Below, one piece after another: positions 16,956-28,268 of a stretch of DNA of 64,000 nucleotides. The translations under genes were made by a program, and so were the position numbers. Under the pieces are notes generated by a model. It was not told the DNA's origin and did not search any database. It was given only the letters and a program-made list of their open reading frames with translations. The stretch's first letter is position 1; the number at the start of each line of letters is the position of its first letter. Origin of the DNA: JBDSZL01 sp039925145 (GTDB taxonomy: Bacteria; Acidobacteriota; Vicinamibacteria; Vicinamibacterales; SCN-69-37); NCBI GenBank assembly GCA_039925145.1, contig JBDSZL010000050.1:30295-94294 (forward strand), read 5' to 3'.

Positions 16956-17807
16956 GTGCGGCCGACACGTCCCACCCCACGGAGACGTCCTGGCCCGACG
17001 TCGCGGATGGTGACTCGCGTCGGCCGCATCATCGGTGTCGGTGCCGTCGTCCTGTTCGGATGCCTCGTCTACAGCTGGCTGACGCTGCCCGATGTCCGAT
17101 CTCTGCGCACCCTCAACCCGGCCACGACCGCGTTCATGCAGTTGCGCGAGAAGGAGGCGGCAGCGGCCGGACGCGCGCCGCGGGTGGTGCACCGTTGGCT
17201 GCCGTACGGTCGCATTTCCCCAGAATTAAAGAAGGCTGTGCTCGTCGCCGAAGATGCGGCGTTCTGGGATCACGATGGGGTCGACTTCGCAGAGTTGCAG
17301 GCGTCAGCGCGGGTGAACTGGGCCAAGGGGCAGTGGCTTCGGGGCGGCTCCACGATCACGCAGCAGTTGGCGAAGAACCTGTACCTTTCTCCCTCGAAGA
17401 ATCCCTACCGGAAGGTCGTCGAGTTACTGATCACGCGACGACTCGAAGCAGACCTGTCGAAGACCAGAATCTTCGAGCTGTATCTGAATTCGATCGAGTG
17501 GGGCGACGGAATCTGGGGAGCCGAGGCGGCCGCCGAGACGTATTTCGGACGCGCGGCCTCAGACCTGACGGCAAGCCAGGCCGCGCTGCTCGCGGGAGCC
17601 ATCATCAATCCGCGCCTCTACAGCCCGGCACATCCCAAAGCACGCCTGCTGAGACGACAGCGCATCATCCTCGCGCGAATGGGCAGTCCGGCGCGATCGC
17701 CCGGCCCGGCCGTGTCTCCAGCGGAAGACCTCCGCAACGACACGAACGTGCCCGACGAACCGGAGCAGCCGCCAGCGCCCGCCCCGGAGGCCGGCGAACC
17801 ACAGTAA
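16956..17807 (+). CDS. mtgA: Monofunctional peptidoglycan glycosyltransferase (MtgA-like, GT51)
   Basis: MtgA polymerises lipid II into glycan strands at the outer face of the inner membrane. The 283-residue protein has one N-terminal membrane anchor (IIGVGAVVLFGCLVYSWL). The GT51 domain follows, with AEDAAFWDHDGVDF carrying the catalytic Glu, RGGSTITQQLAKNLYL, RIFELYLNSIEWGDGIWGAEAAAETYFGR and QAALLAGAIINPRLYSP. A Pro/Glu-rich tail of about 45 residues ends the protein. No transpeptidase domain is present. GTG 16956 is one base after the aminotransferase stop; an ATG at 17007 would still keep the anchor. Confidence 0.93.
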   Translation: MRPTRPTPRRRPGPTSRMVTRVGRIIGVGAVVLFGCLVYSWLTLPDVRSLRTLNPATTAFMQLREKEAAAAGRAPRVVHRWLPYGRISPELKKAVLVAEDAAFWDHDGVDFAELQASARVNWAKGQWLRGGSTITQQLAKNLYLSPSKNPYRKVVELLITRRLEADLSKTRIFELYLNSIEWGDGIWGAEAAAETYFGRAASDLTASQAALLAGAIINPRLYSPAHPKARLLRRQRIILARMGSPARSPGPAVSPAEDLRNDTNVPDEPEQPPAPAPEAGEPQ

Positions 17808-17819
17808 AGACCGCGCGGT

Positions 17820-18332
17820 TCACCCCTTGAGAGGCACGCGCCGGACAGCCTTCAGCCGTGACTGCCAGTAGGTCGTATTGAAATGCTCCACCCGCACGGT
17901 CCGGCCCGACCCAGGCGCGTGTACAAACATCCCGCCACCAATGGCGATGCCGACATGAGTCGGCTCGCGGGCGTCGATGGCGAAGAAGATCAAGTCGCCG
18001 GCCGCCACGTGGCTGCGGTTGACCCCACGGCCCACGTGCTGTTGCTCGCCGACCGTGCGCGGCAACCGGACCTCGTGCTGAAAGAACACGTACTGGACCA
18101 GGCCGCTGCAATCGACGCCCAGTGCTGGGTCGGCTCCCCCGAGACGGTAGGGCACGCCTCGCAGTGCAAGCGCAGTTTGGACCAGCGTCTCAGCGCGCGC
18201 TCCAGCGGCCGCACGAGTCTCGGCGGATGAGCCCGGAAAGGCGGCCGGGCTTCCGGTGGATCCCGTCGACGCACACCCCTCGAGCAGGGCGATCAAGCCG
18301 AATATGACGACGGCTGGGGCCGGACGAGTCAT
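17820..18332 (-). CDS. NlpC/P60 family lipoprotein, probable peptidoglycan endopeptidase
   Basis: The 170-residue protein has a lipobox (ALLEGC, lipidated Cys20). An NlpC/P60 domain follows, with catalytic Cys75 in VDCSGLVQYVF, His126 in THVGIAIG and a third polar residue, His138, in FVHAPG. Such enzymes cut D-Glu-meso-DAP stem-peptide bonds. The size matches short Spr/NlpC-type proteins. ATG 18332 is preferred to the TTG directly in front of it. The gene converges on mtgA with 12 bases between stops, so a wall synthase and a wall hydrolase are neighbours. Confidence 0.92.
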   Translation of the reverse strand: MTRPAPAVVIFGLIALLEGCASTGSTGSPAAFPGSSAETRAAAGARAETLVQTALALRGVPYRLGGADPALGVDCSGLVQYVFFQHEVRLPRTVGEQQHVGRGVNRSHVAAGDLIFFAIDAREPTHVGIAIGGGMFVHAPGSGRTVRVEHFNTTYWQSRLKAVRRVPLKG

Positions 18333-18423
18333 CAACTCGCGTATCGGCGCCCAGCCGCCGTCGCTTCAGGGATCGCACGCTCCAAGGCGCCTCGAGCGAG
18401 TGGTGACCACGCCTGTGGTTTTC

Positions 18424-18452
18424 TTGACAACCCCAGAAAATTCCAGTGAAAA
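18424..18452 (+). promoter_or_regulatory. Candidate sigma-70-type promoter of the HNH gene
   Basis: A consensus TTGACA at 18424-18429 is followed after 17 bases by TGAAAA at 18447-18452, a weak -10. Transcription would begin near 18459, which favours the ATG at 18464 and a very short leader. Confidence 0.35.
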
Positions 18453-18463
18453 TGGCGCGGGGC

Positions 18464-18997
18464 ATGGAACAAACGCTTCTCCTCAACGCGACCTATGAGC
18501 CGCTGAGGGTTGTGCATTGGCAGAAAGCCATCACCCTCTGGGCCCAGGGCAAGGTCGAGATTGTCGCGGAATACGACCGTGAAGTCCGATCTGTGTCGTT
18601 CAGTATCCGTCTGCCCTCGGTCATCCGGCTGCTCCGGCGCATCCGCGTGCGGCGCAGCATGGAATACGTGCCCTTCTCGCGCGCAAATATCTACGCCCGC
18701 GACCAGCATAGCTGTCAGTATTGCGGCAGTCCCTTTGCCACGAGCGAGCTGACGTTCGACCACGTCATTCCCGTGGCACAAGGCGGTCGAAAAGACTGGG
18801 AGAACATCGTCACGTGCTGCATTACGTGCAATCGAAAGAAGGGCGGGCGGACACCCGATCAGGCCGGCATGCGCCTCATCCATACGCCCCGCAAGCCAGC
18901 GCGTGCTCCGGCCATCCGCATCACGTTCGGCATCCGAAACGCTCCCGAGAGCTGGCGTGACTACGTCTACTGGAACGTCGAGCTCGACGACGCGTAG
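18464..18997 (+). CDS. HNH endonuclease family protein
   Basis: This 177-residue protein has the HNH fold at about residues 75-130: CQYCG and CITCN as zinc-binding pairs around LTFDHVIPVAQGG (first His of HNH) and DWENIVTCC (Asn). The N-terminal part (LLNATYEPLRVVHWQKAITLWAQGKVEIV) is typical of a widespread group of stand-alone HNH proteins found in many bacteria. Their role is not settled; they are not clearly restriction enzymes or homing nucleases. ATG 18464 gives the conserved MEQTLLLNATYEP start; GTG 18446 and ATG 18452 are alternatives. No partner methylase or phage gene is nearby. Confidence 0.85.
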   Translation: MEQTLLLNATYEPLRVVHWQKAITLWAQGKVEIVAEYDREVRSVSFSIRLPSVIRLLRRIRVRRSMEYVPFSRANIYARDQHSCQYCGSPFATSELTFDHVIPVAQGGRKDWENIVTCCITCNRKKGGRTPDQAGMRLIHTPRKPARAPAIRITFGIRNAPESWRDYVYWNVELDDA

Positions 18998-19017
18998 CAG
19001 AGAAGGGGAGGGGACTG

Positions 19018-20031
19018 GTGTCCCGGCACGGCGCTGAGTGGGCGGTGCCCGGCGGCCGCCTGGTCCTTGAAGGCCTCAGCCTGACGCTGTCCGCAGAAAG
19101 GCCTCCGGTGGCGACCGTCGGAGGGGTCCCGGCCCACGTCCTGAGCGCGTCGGCGACGCGCCTGCACATCACGATTCCGCTCGAGACACCAGCGGGCACT
19201 GTCGATGTGCGCGTCGAGCCCGAAGGCGCTCAGGTCGGTTCGGTGATCGTCGGGCGCCAGCTCGCCGATGGGCTGCACCAGGTGGACAGTCCGGCGTTCG
19301 ATGGACTCGGGCGACTGTTCGTCACCCAGAGCGGATCGCGCGACACGCAGGCCCAAGTGCCCCTGTACCGAATCGGCCACGACGGCAAGCGCGAGCCGGT
19401 GGCCGTGGACCTGCCCAATCCCACCTCGCTCGCCATGGGCCCCGATGGCGCCATGTACGTCTCGAGCCGATTCGAGGGCCAGGTGTATCGCCTGTTTGCG
19501 GACGACCGGGTGGAGGTCTACGCGAGTGATCTCGGCGTGCCCACGGGCCTGGCATTTTCCGCCGACGGGTCGCTGTTCGTCGGAGACCGCTCGGGATCGA
19601 TCTTTCGGGTGCGGCCCAATCGCGAGGTCGAGCTTTTTGCCACGCTGCCGCTGAGTGTGGCGGCGTTTCACCTCGCGTTCGGCCCAGACGAGTGCCTTTA
19701 CGTCTCGGCGCCCACCCTCGCCTCGCACGACCCTATCTATCGGATTACGCCCGATCGACTGGTCGACGTCCTGGTCGACGGGTTCGGCCGCCCGCAAGGT
19801 CTGGCGTTCGACAGCACCGGAGATCTCTACGTGGTTGATTCGCTGGCCGGCGCGTCGAGCCTGTACCGTCTGAACCCACAACGGCCAGAGCCCCATTTGG
19901 TCCTCGCCGCTCCCATGCTCATCGGCCTGGCCATCGATCCGCAGGGAGGGCTCATCGTCTCTTCCAACGACACCATCTGGAAACTCGACGTGCCCCTGAA
20001 GCCCTGGCCATCGGCGTTCCGCGTCGGCTAG
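19018..20031 (+). CDS. IPT/TIG-like plus NHL/SMP-30-type beta-propeller protein
   Basis: The 337-residue protein begins with an IPT/TIG-like immunoglobulin fold at about residues 8-75 (LVLEGLSLTLSAERPPVATVGGVPAHVLSASATRLHITIP). A six-bladed beta-propeller follows, built from NHL/SMP-30-like units (SPAFDGLGRLFVTQSG, SLAMGPDGAMYVSS, GLAFSADGSLFVGDRSG, GLAFDSTGDLYVVDS). There is no signal peptide. The GTG at 19018 follows a strong AAGGGGAGGGG. Such proteins can be lactonases or non-enzymatic scaffolds; the catalytic metal ligands of SMP-30 are not evident to me, so no reaction is assigned. Confidence 0.78.
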   Translation: MSRHGAEWAVPGGRLVLEGLSLTLSAERPPVATVGGVPAHVLSASATRLHITIPLETPAGTVDVRVEPEGAQVGSVIVGRQLADGLHQVDSPAFDGLGRLFVTQSGSRDTQAQVPLYRIGHDGKREPVAVDLPNPTSLAMGPDGAMYVSSRFEGQVYRLFADDRVEVYASDLGVPTGLAFSADGSLFVGDRSGSIFRVRPNREVELFATLPLSVAAFHLAFGPDECLYVSAPTLASHDPIYRITPDRLVDVLVDGFGRPQGLAFDSTGDLYVVDSLAGASSLYRLNPQRPEPHLVLAAPMLIGLAIDPQGGLIVSSNDTIWKLDVPLKPWPSAFRVG

Positions 20032-20078
20032 CGCGTCCGCCTTCGGCAATCAGCACGCGGTATTCACGCGAGACCACC

Positions 20079-21557
20079 ATGCGGCCGTTCCGGGTGAAAC
20101 CGATTGACGCTCTCCTAGCAGAAACCGACCGCGACGCCGAGTCGCTGCGCCGGGTGCTTGGTGCTGGAGACCTCGTCATGCTCGGCATCGGGGCCGTGAT
20201 CGGTGCCGGCATTTTCGGAGCCATAGGGACCGCGGCTGCCGGCCAGGTGCTTCCGAGCGGCGAGGTCGTACGATACGGCGCCGGCCCGGCACTCGTCCTG
20301 TCCTTTGTTCTCCTGGGGGGGGCGTGCGCGCTGGCCGCACTCTGCTACGCCGAACTCGCGGCGATGATTCCGCAAGCCGGCAGCGCCTATGCCTACAGCT
20401 ACGCCACGCTCGGAGAGATCGTCGCGTGGATCATTGGTTGGGATCTCATTCTCGAATATGCCGTCGGGAACGTGGCGGTCGCGATTTCGTGGGGAGACTA
20501 CGCGCAGACGCTGACGCGCGGATTGGGGCTGGCGCTGCCGCCGTGGCTCGGAACCGGGTACCGCACGGCGCTGCTCAGCGCCGATCCTGCCGTCCATGGG
20601 CTGCTCCAATCGGCCCCACGGCTGGCAGGCGTGCCGATCCTGGTCAACCTGCCCGCGTGCGGTATCGTCCTGCTGATCACGGCCCTGCTGCTGCGCGGCG
20701 CCAAGGAGAGCGCCCGGGCGAACGCCATCATGGTGGTCATCAAGCTGCTCGCGCTGGCGTTGTTCGTCGGTGTCGGCGTGCTGCACCTGCATCCGGCCAA
20801 CTACGTGCCGTTCGCGCCGAACGGCTTCACGGGCATCCATCAGGGCGCCGCCATTGTCTTCTTTGCGTATATCGGTTTCGACGCCATCTCGACCGCGGCC
20901 GAGGAGACCGCGAATCCACAGCGCAATCTGCCAATCGGCATCCTCGGCGCGCTCGGCATCTGCACGCTCATCTACGTCATCGTTGGCGCCGTGCTGACGG
21001 GGATGGCGCCCTACCAGCAGCTGGGGGTCGCAGACCCGCTGTCACACGCGCTGTCGCTCGCCGGCTTCCGCGGGGTGGGGTGGGTCGTCGCGCTCGGAGC
21101 GACGATCTCAATGACGGCGGTGCTGCTGGTCTTTCAGTACGGCCAGCCGCGGATTTTCTTTGCAATGGCCCGCGACGGTTTGCTCCCGCGCTGGGCGGCG
21201 CGTGTGAATCCACGGACCCATGTGCCCTCGGCGACCACCGTGGCGACGGGGTTGCTCGTCGCGGCCGCAGCTGCAGTGGGGGACGCAGCCGAGACCTACG
21301 ATCTCACCAACATCGGTACCCTGTTCGCCTTTGTGCTCGTGTGCGGGGGTGTGCTGGCCCTGCGAATCAGGGAGCCCGAGCGGGTGCGCCCGTTCCGCGT
21401 GCCCCTCGCGTGGGCCGTTGCGCCGCTGGGCATCGCCGGGTGCGTGTTCATCATGGTGGGCCTGCCACGCGAAGCGTGGGAGCGGTTTCTCTGGTGGCTC
21501 GGGATCGGACTTGTGTTGTACGTCGCCTACGGGTACCGCCGCTCGCGGCTCAATTGA
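20079..21557 (+). CDS. Amino-acid permease, APC superfamily (cationic amino acid transporter-like)
   Basis: This 492-residue inner-membrane transporter has 12 or more hydrophobic segments. It shows the APC signatures: LGIGAVIGAGIFGAIGTAA in TM1, FVLLGGACALAALCYAELAAMIPQAGSAY in TM2, and IVFFAYIGFDAISTAAEETANPQRNLPIGI in the TM6 region. This pattern matches the CAT/YfnA subgroup that imports amino acids by proton symport. The gene starts 47 bases after the beta-propeller gene on the same strand. The substrate is uncertain. Confidence 0.93.
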   Translation: MRPFRVKPIDALLAETDRDAESLRRVLGAGDLVMLGIGAVIGAGIFGAIGTAAAGQVLPSGEVVRYGAGPALVLSFVLLGGACALAALCYAELAAMIPQAGSAYAYSYATLGEIVAWIIGWDLILEYAVGNVAVAISWGDYAQTLTRGLGLALPPWLGTGYRTALLSADPAVHGLLQSAPRLAGVPILVNLPACGIVLLITALLLRGAKESARANAIMVVIKLLALALFVGVGVLHLHPANYVPFAPNGFTGIHQGAAIVFFAYIGFDAISTAAEETANPQRNLPIGILGALGICTLIYVIVGAVLTGMAPYQQLGVADPLSHALSLAGFRGVGWVVALGATISMTAVLLVFQYGQPRIFFAMARDGLLPRWAARVNPRTHVPSATTVATGLLVAAAAAVGDAAETYDLTNIGTLFAFVLVCGGVLALRIREPERVRPFRVPLAWAVAPLGIAGCVFIMVGLPREAWERFLWWLGIGLVLYVAYGYRRSRLN

Positions 21558-21703
21558 CCCTGAGCCTCTCGGCGTGCGCGTGTGACGGGGCAGGCAGCTA
21601 CTGCGCGAGGCGCCCCGAAAAAGACGACGCATCTGGGCTTCCCGGCTGCTCACCCGTGTAGAATCACTGGCAGGCCCTCCTCGAACGTTTCCGACCGCAC
21701 GGC

Positions 21704-24550
<2,847 letters not shown>

Positions 24551-24574
24551 CATCGTGTGGTTCTTTTGACACGG

Positions 24575-24591
24575 CATTTGAGGCTCAAATG
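24575..24591. promoter_or_regulatory. 17-base palindrome downstream of uvrA, upstream of lpxC
   Basis: CATTTGAG and CTCAAATG are perfect inverted copies around one G. It lies 24 bases after the uvrA stop and 148 bases before lpxC. It could be an operator or part of a terminator; no T-run follows. Confidence 0.4.
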
Positions 24592-24653
24592 TGGTGACCA
24601 TGACACGTGACGGGGAGGGGGGCAGGAAATGTTTATCGAGGATCGTTCCTAAC

Positions 24654-24683
24654 TTGACTCAGCACAATGATTTACGAGAGTAT
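24654..24683 (+). promoter_or_regulatory. Candidate lpxC promoter
   Basis: TTGACT at 24654-24659 and GAGTAT at 24678-24683 are separated by 18 bases, about 57 bases before the lpxC start. The -10 match is only moderate. Confidence 0.3.
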
Positions 24684-24739
24684 CTTCTGCGGCAGGTGGC
24701 GTTGGCAGACCGATTGCTAGTGGCTCCCTCCTGTAAAGG

Positions 24740-25657
24740 ATGATGGCGGCACAGAAAACGATTCGCCGGACGGTTAATTGCGCTGGGATTGGACTTCATT
24801 CCGGTCGCAAGGTGACTTTATCGTTGAAGCCGGCGCCTGCCGATTACGGAATTCGCTTCCAGCGCTCAGATCTGGGCGGTCTGGAAATCCCCGCGCACGT
24901 CTCTCACCTCGGTGGACCTCAGCAGTTACAGACCGGCTTGGTATCCGATCGCGGGTCGGTCGAGACGGTGGAGCACCTGCTGGCCGCCCTGCGCAGCCTC
25001 GGGGTCGACAACGTCTGCATCGAGCTCAACCATCCCGAAGTGCCAATCATGGATGGCAGCGCCGCCCCGTGGGTGTATCTCATCCAGGACGCCGGGATTC
25101 GCGAGCTGAGCGCCGCGCGCCGAAGCATCCAGATCCTGCGGAATATTCAGGTCCAGCACGGCGATAAGCGCATTGCGGTCTACCCGGCGGATCGATTCAA
25201 GATCAGCTACACCATCAGCTTCGATCATCCGCTGCTGCGCCATCAGCAGAAAACCCTCGATCTCGACGAGAAAGCGTTTGTCGACGAAATCGCACCCGCC
25301 CGTACGTTTGGATTTCTGAAAGAAGTCGAGATGCTACGACAGCGCGGAATGGCGCTCGGCGGCTCGCTCGAGAACGCCATCGTGCTCGGTGAGACTGGTG
25401 TCCTCAACCCACTGCGGTTCGAGGACGAGTTCGTCCGTCACAAGATTCTGGACGTCATCGGTGACCTCGCGCTGGTGGGCTATCCGATTCTGGGCCACCT
25501 CGTGGTCTATCGGGGCGGTCATGCGCTGCACACGGCGTTGGCCACCGAGCTCTTGCGTCAGCGCGATGCGTGGCAGTTCGTCGAATCCACCTCGTCTGGC
25601 CGCGTGACCAATGCCGCCAAGGCACCCGCTGCCGTCGCCAGCCACTCCGTTCGCTGA
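24740..25657 (+). CDS. lpxC: UDP-3-O-acyl-N-acetylglucosamine deacetylase (LpxC)
   Basis: LpxC is the zinc deacetylase that commits UDP-3-O-acyl-GlcNAc to lipid A synthesis. The 305-residue protein has GIGLHSGRKV, the first zinc His in VEHLLAAL, HPEVPIMDGSA, the segment APARTFGFLKEVEMLR, the second zinc His and Asp in HKILDVIGDLAL, and the catalytic His in GHALHTAL. All catalytic residues are present. Its presence shows the organism makes an LPS-type outer membrane. Two ATGs at 24740 and 24743 are possible; GGAGG-like help is weak (AAAGGA overlaps the start). Confidence 0.97.
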   Translation: MMAAQKTIRRTVNCAGIGLHSGRKVTLSLKPAPADYGIRFQRSDLGGLEIPAHVSHLGGPQQLQTGLVSDRGSVETVEHLLAALRSLGVDNVCIELNHPEVPIMDGSAAPWVYLIQDAGIRELSAARRSIQILRNIQVQHGDKRIAVYPADRFKISYTISFDHPLLRHQQKTLDLDEKAFVDEIAPARTFGFLKEVEMLRQRGMALGGSLENAIVLGETGVLNPLRFEDEFVRHKILDVIGDLALVGYPILGHLVVYRGGHALHTALATELLRQRDAWQFVESTSSGRVTNAAKAPAAVASHSVR

Positions 25658-25677
25658 TTCAGGCGATTTCTTCCTCG

Positions 25678-25962
25678 TTACTCCGGTTCAGTCTCAATCG
25701 CCTGATGGGCCTTCTTGACGATGGCCATCATGCGGTCGTTCTCGTACCTGTTGAAGCTCATGAACAAGCTCTCCTTCAGATACGCCCGTAACTCCTCCTC
25801 GGTGAGCTGCGCGACGAGGAACTGAAACTCGCGATCGATATCCTCGAATCCGTAGTCGAGCTCGCGTCGTCGGGCCAGGTCGCGCGAAACGGCCTCGATG
25901 ACGGCGAGCAGATCGCCATCCACGTCGATGCGGCTGCCAGAAACCGTCAGGATTGTCCTCAT
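25678..25962 (-). CDS. Small acidic protein of unknown function in a sigma/STAS operon
   Basis: I do not recognise this 94-residue protein. Its first 20 residues look beta-like (MRTILTVSGSRIDVDGDLLAV). The rest is strongly helical and charged (AVSRDLARRRELDYGFEDIDREFQFLVAQLTEEELRAYLKESL), with no cysteine, signal peptide or membrane segment. Its start overlaps the stop of the STAS gene by four bases (ATGA), which is itself coupled to the ECF sigma gene. Translational coupling of all three implies a shared regulatory role, for example as a binding partner of the STAS protein, but this is inference. Confidence 0.78.
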   Translation of the reverse strand: MRTILTVSGSRIDVDGDLLAVIEAVSRDLARRRELDYGFEDIDREFQFLVAQLTEEELRAYLKESLFMSFNRYENDRMMAIVKKAHQAIETEPE

Positions 25963-26306
25963 ACCTGTCCCCCGAAGCTGGCGAGCGCCGCCGCTTCGTC
26001 GGCGTAGACCTCGAGAAAATGATGCGCACCGGTCATCGTCAACATCGTCTCTACACGCTTCTGGACCCCCGCGAGCTTCATCGATCCGCCCGCCGCCGTG
26101 GCCTGGCGATACAAATCCATGAGGCATCCAATCGTGGCGCTGTCGACGTAGCTCACCGCGCTCAAATCGAGGACGATCTGCTTTTCGCCGTTGGCGATGA
26201 GAGTCGCGGCGGCTGACGCGAAGTCCGCCAGGATGGGATAGGTGAGCCGCGACTCGTGGACGCGCAGCAGGACCGTCGTGCCGCTATATGCCGTTGTCAC
26301 ATTCAT
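25959..26306 (-). CDS. STAS-domain protein, anti-anti-sigma factor-like
   Basis: The 115-residue protein is a single STAS domain like SpoIIAA/RsbV: TVLLRVHESRLTYPILADF, QIVLDLSAVSYVDSATIGCLMDL and GSMKLAGVQKRVETMLTMTG. Ser56 in VDSATIG occupies the position phosphorylated by anti-sigma kinases in classic partner switches. The gene overlaps the upstream ECF sigma gene and the downstream 94-residue gene by four bases each. No RsbW-like kinase is encoded nearby, so its partner must be elsewhere or be of a different type. Confidence 0.9.
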   Translation of the reverse strand: MNVTTAYSGTTVLLRVHESRLTYPILADFASAAATLIANGEKQIVLDLSAVSYVDSATIGCLMDLYRQATAAGGSMKLAGVQKRVETMLTMTGAHHFLEVYADEAAALASFGGQV

Positions 26307-26914
26307 GCGCTGCCTCCGCCCGTGGCGCGCGTGGCCACGTGCTGTTGCTGAAGACGCGTAATCTGGCGCGCCAGTTCGAGCCGCCCGCGATTGATGCGCG
26401 ACTTGACCGTGCCCTCGGGAAGGCCCAGCCGCTCGGCGATTTCAAGATATGAGAATTCCTGCAGGTCCCGGAGCACGACGGCTTCGCGGAGACTGGCCGG
26501 CAACTCCGAGAGCGCGTGCCGGATCAGCTGCTTGAGGTCGGATTGTTCGAGGTGTCCGTACGGAGTGCGGTCCTTCGACGCGGGGGTCAGATTCGCGGCA
26601 TCAACCTCGCGCGCGATGGTCTCCCGCTCCTTGCGCATGCTGCGGTAGTGATCGATGCAGAGATTGCGGCTGATGCTGATCAGCCACGTCTGAAAATTGG
26701 CGCGTCGATCGAATGTGTGAAGCGCCTTGAAAATGCGCAGAAAGATATCCTGCGTGAGGTCTTCTGCCTCGTCATGACGGCCAACGAATTTGTACGCAAC
26801 GTTGAAGACCTTGCGCCGATGCTGCCGCACGATCTGTTCCCACGCGGCTTGATCGCCTTTGAGACAGCGCTCCACCAGTTCGCTACTGGTAATGGCTGCG
26901 TTGGGCTGATCCAT
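26303..26914 (-). CDS. ECF-type RNA polymerase sigma factor
   Basis: This 203-residue RpoE-like sigma factor has region 2 (FNVAYKFVGRHDEAEDLTQDIFLRIFKALHTFDRRANFQTWLISISRN, -10 binding) and region 4 (LPASLREAVVLRDLQEFSYLEIAERLGLPEGTVKSRINRGRLEL, -35 recognition), joined by a short linker. It heads a three-gene operon with the STAS and 94-residue proteins. No zinc-finger anti-sigma gene is attached, unlike the ECF gene at 44839. A perfect 14-base palindrome at 26930-26943 sits just upstream, between this gene and lysA. Target promoters are not evident. Confidence 0.94.
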   Translation of the reverse strand: MDQPNAAITSSELVERCLKGDQAAWEQIVRQHRRKVFNVAYKFVGRHDEAEDLTQDIFLRIFKALHTFDRRANFQTWLISISRNLCIDHYRSMRKERETIAREVDAANLTPASKDRTPYGHLEQSDLKQLIRHALSELPASLREAVVLRDLQEFSYLEIAERLGLPEGTVKSRINRGRLELARQITRLQQQHVATRATGGGSA

Positions 26915-27011
26915 GGGGATTCAATGCGGAGCGGTCGACCGCTGGGGCATCATAGCAAACCATGTCGGCAAGGCGGTCCGTGGGCGAGCGGATCAGGCCG
27001 ACAGGAGTACA

Positions 27012-28268
27012 ATGAGCGGCTCTGTGACTGGTTTCGCGCTCGTTCACGACGTGCTGGCCTGCGACGAGGTGAGTCTCGCGCAGATCGCGCGCGACTGCGG
27101 CACCCCCACTTACGTGTACAGCGGTGCCATGCTCACCGAGCGTGTCCAGACCCTCGACGCCGCCTTTGCCGCGGTGCCTCACCGGATCCACTACGCCCTC
27201 AAGGCAAACTCCACGATGGCCATCGTGCGCCGGATGCGCGATCTCGGCCTGTGTGCCGACGCGAACTCTGGAGGGGAAATCGAGGTGGCGCTACGCGCCG
27301 GCTTCACGCCGGCGCAGATTGTGTTCACCGGCGTGGGCAAAAGTCCCGCCGAGCTGCGCCGCGCGGTCGACCTGGAACTCGGGGCTATCAACGCTGAGTC
27401 GTTCGGCGAAATCGAGCGAATCGCCGCGTACGCCACAGGCCGCTCCCGGCCGGCGCGTGTCGCCATACGGATCAACCCCGACGTGGAGGCCGGCAGCCAC
27501 CCGCATATCTCCACTGGATCCAGGACCACGAAGTTCGGGGTGTCACTCGACGAAGCCAGGCAGATGATTCGCACCCTGGCCAGCCACCCGGCACTACAGT
27601 TGGTGGGATTGCACGTGCATGTGGGATCGCAGATCACATCGGCCGGTCCGATTGCCCGGGCGGCCGGACTGGTGGCCGATCTGGCGGCCGAGTTGCTCGC
27701 AGCCGGTGTCCCGCTGGAGCACCTCGACGTCGGGGGTGGCCTGGGTATTCCGTATCGAGAAGACGATCCCTCCATCTCACCGGCCGTGTACGCGGCGGCG
27801 GTCATCGACGCTGTGCGTTCGACAGGCCTGACGCTGGTACTCGAGCCGGGCCGATGGCTGGTGGCGCCGGCCGGCGTGCTGATCACAGAGGTCGTCGACC
27901 TGAAACGGAGGGCAGACGATGGCTGGTTTGTGATCGTCGACGCCGGCATGACCGATCTTCTGCGCCCGGCCCTCTACGGCGCCTGGCACCGTATCGAGCC
28001 GGTCTCGCCTCGTCGCGGCCTGCCGATCACCGCCGACATCGTCGGACCGGTCTGCGAGACAACCGATACGCTGGGCGTGGGCCGGAGCCTGCCGCCCGTC
28101 GAGGTCGGCGATCTGCTGGCAATTCGCGATGCAGGCGCGTACGGCTCGGTCATGGCCTCTAACTACAACCGCCGCCCATTCGCGGCCGAAGTGCTGGTGG
28201 AGCAGGGCGCCGCTCGTCTGATCCGGCGTCGCCAGACGGTAGACGACATGCTCCAGTGGGACCTGTGA
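27012..28268 (+). CDS. lysA: Diaminopimelate decarboxylase (LysA)
   Basis: LysA decarboxylates meso-DAP to lysine, the last step of the DAP pathway. The 418-residue fold-type III PLP enzyme has the PLP lysine in IHYALKANS (residue 64), ANSGGEIEVALRAGF, RINPDVEAGSHPHISTG, HVHVGSQIT, the phosphate-binding DVGGGLGIPY, LEPGRWLVAPAGVL and the active-site Cys in VGPVCETTDTLG. AGGAG is spaced four bases before ATG 27012, which rejects the longer upstream frame. It diverges from the ECF sigma operon and overlaps tmk by one base. Confidence 0.96.
   Translation: MSGSVTGFALVHDVLACDEVSLAQIARDCGTPTYVYSGAMLTERVQTLDAAFAAVPHRIHYALKANSTMAIVRRMRDLGLCADANSGGEIEVALRAGFTPAQIVFTGVGKSPAELRRAVDLELGAINAESFGEIERIAAYATGRSRPARVAIRINPDVEAGSHPHISTGSRTTKFGVSLDEARQMIRTLASHPALQLVGLHVHVGSQITSAGPIARAAGLVADLAAELLAAGVPLEHLDVGGGLGIPYREDDPSISPAVYAAAVIDAVRSTGLTLVLEPGRWLVAPAGVLITEVVDLKRRADDGWFVIVDAGMTDLLRPALYGAWHRIEPVSPRRGLPITADIVGPVCETTDTLGVGRSLPPVEVGDLLAIRDAGAYGSVMASNYNRRPFAAEVLVEQGAARLIRRRQTVDDMLQWDL

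Noticed and set aside
18464..18997. HNH protein as part of a restriction or defence system
   Set aside because: No methyltransferase, defence or phage gene is adjacent; the N-terminal part matches a common stand-alone group.
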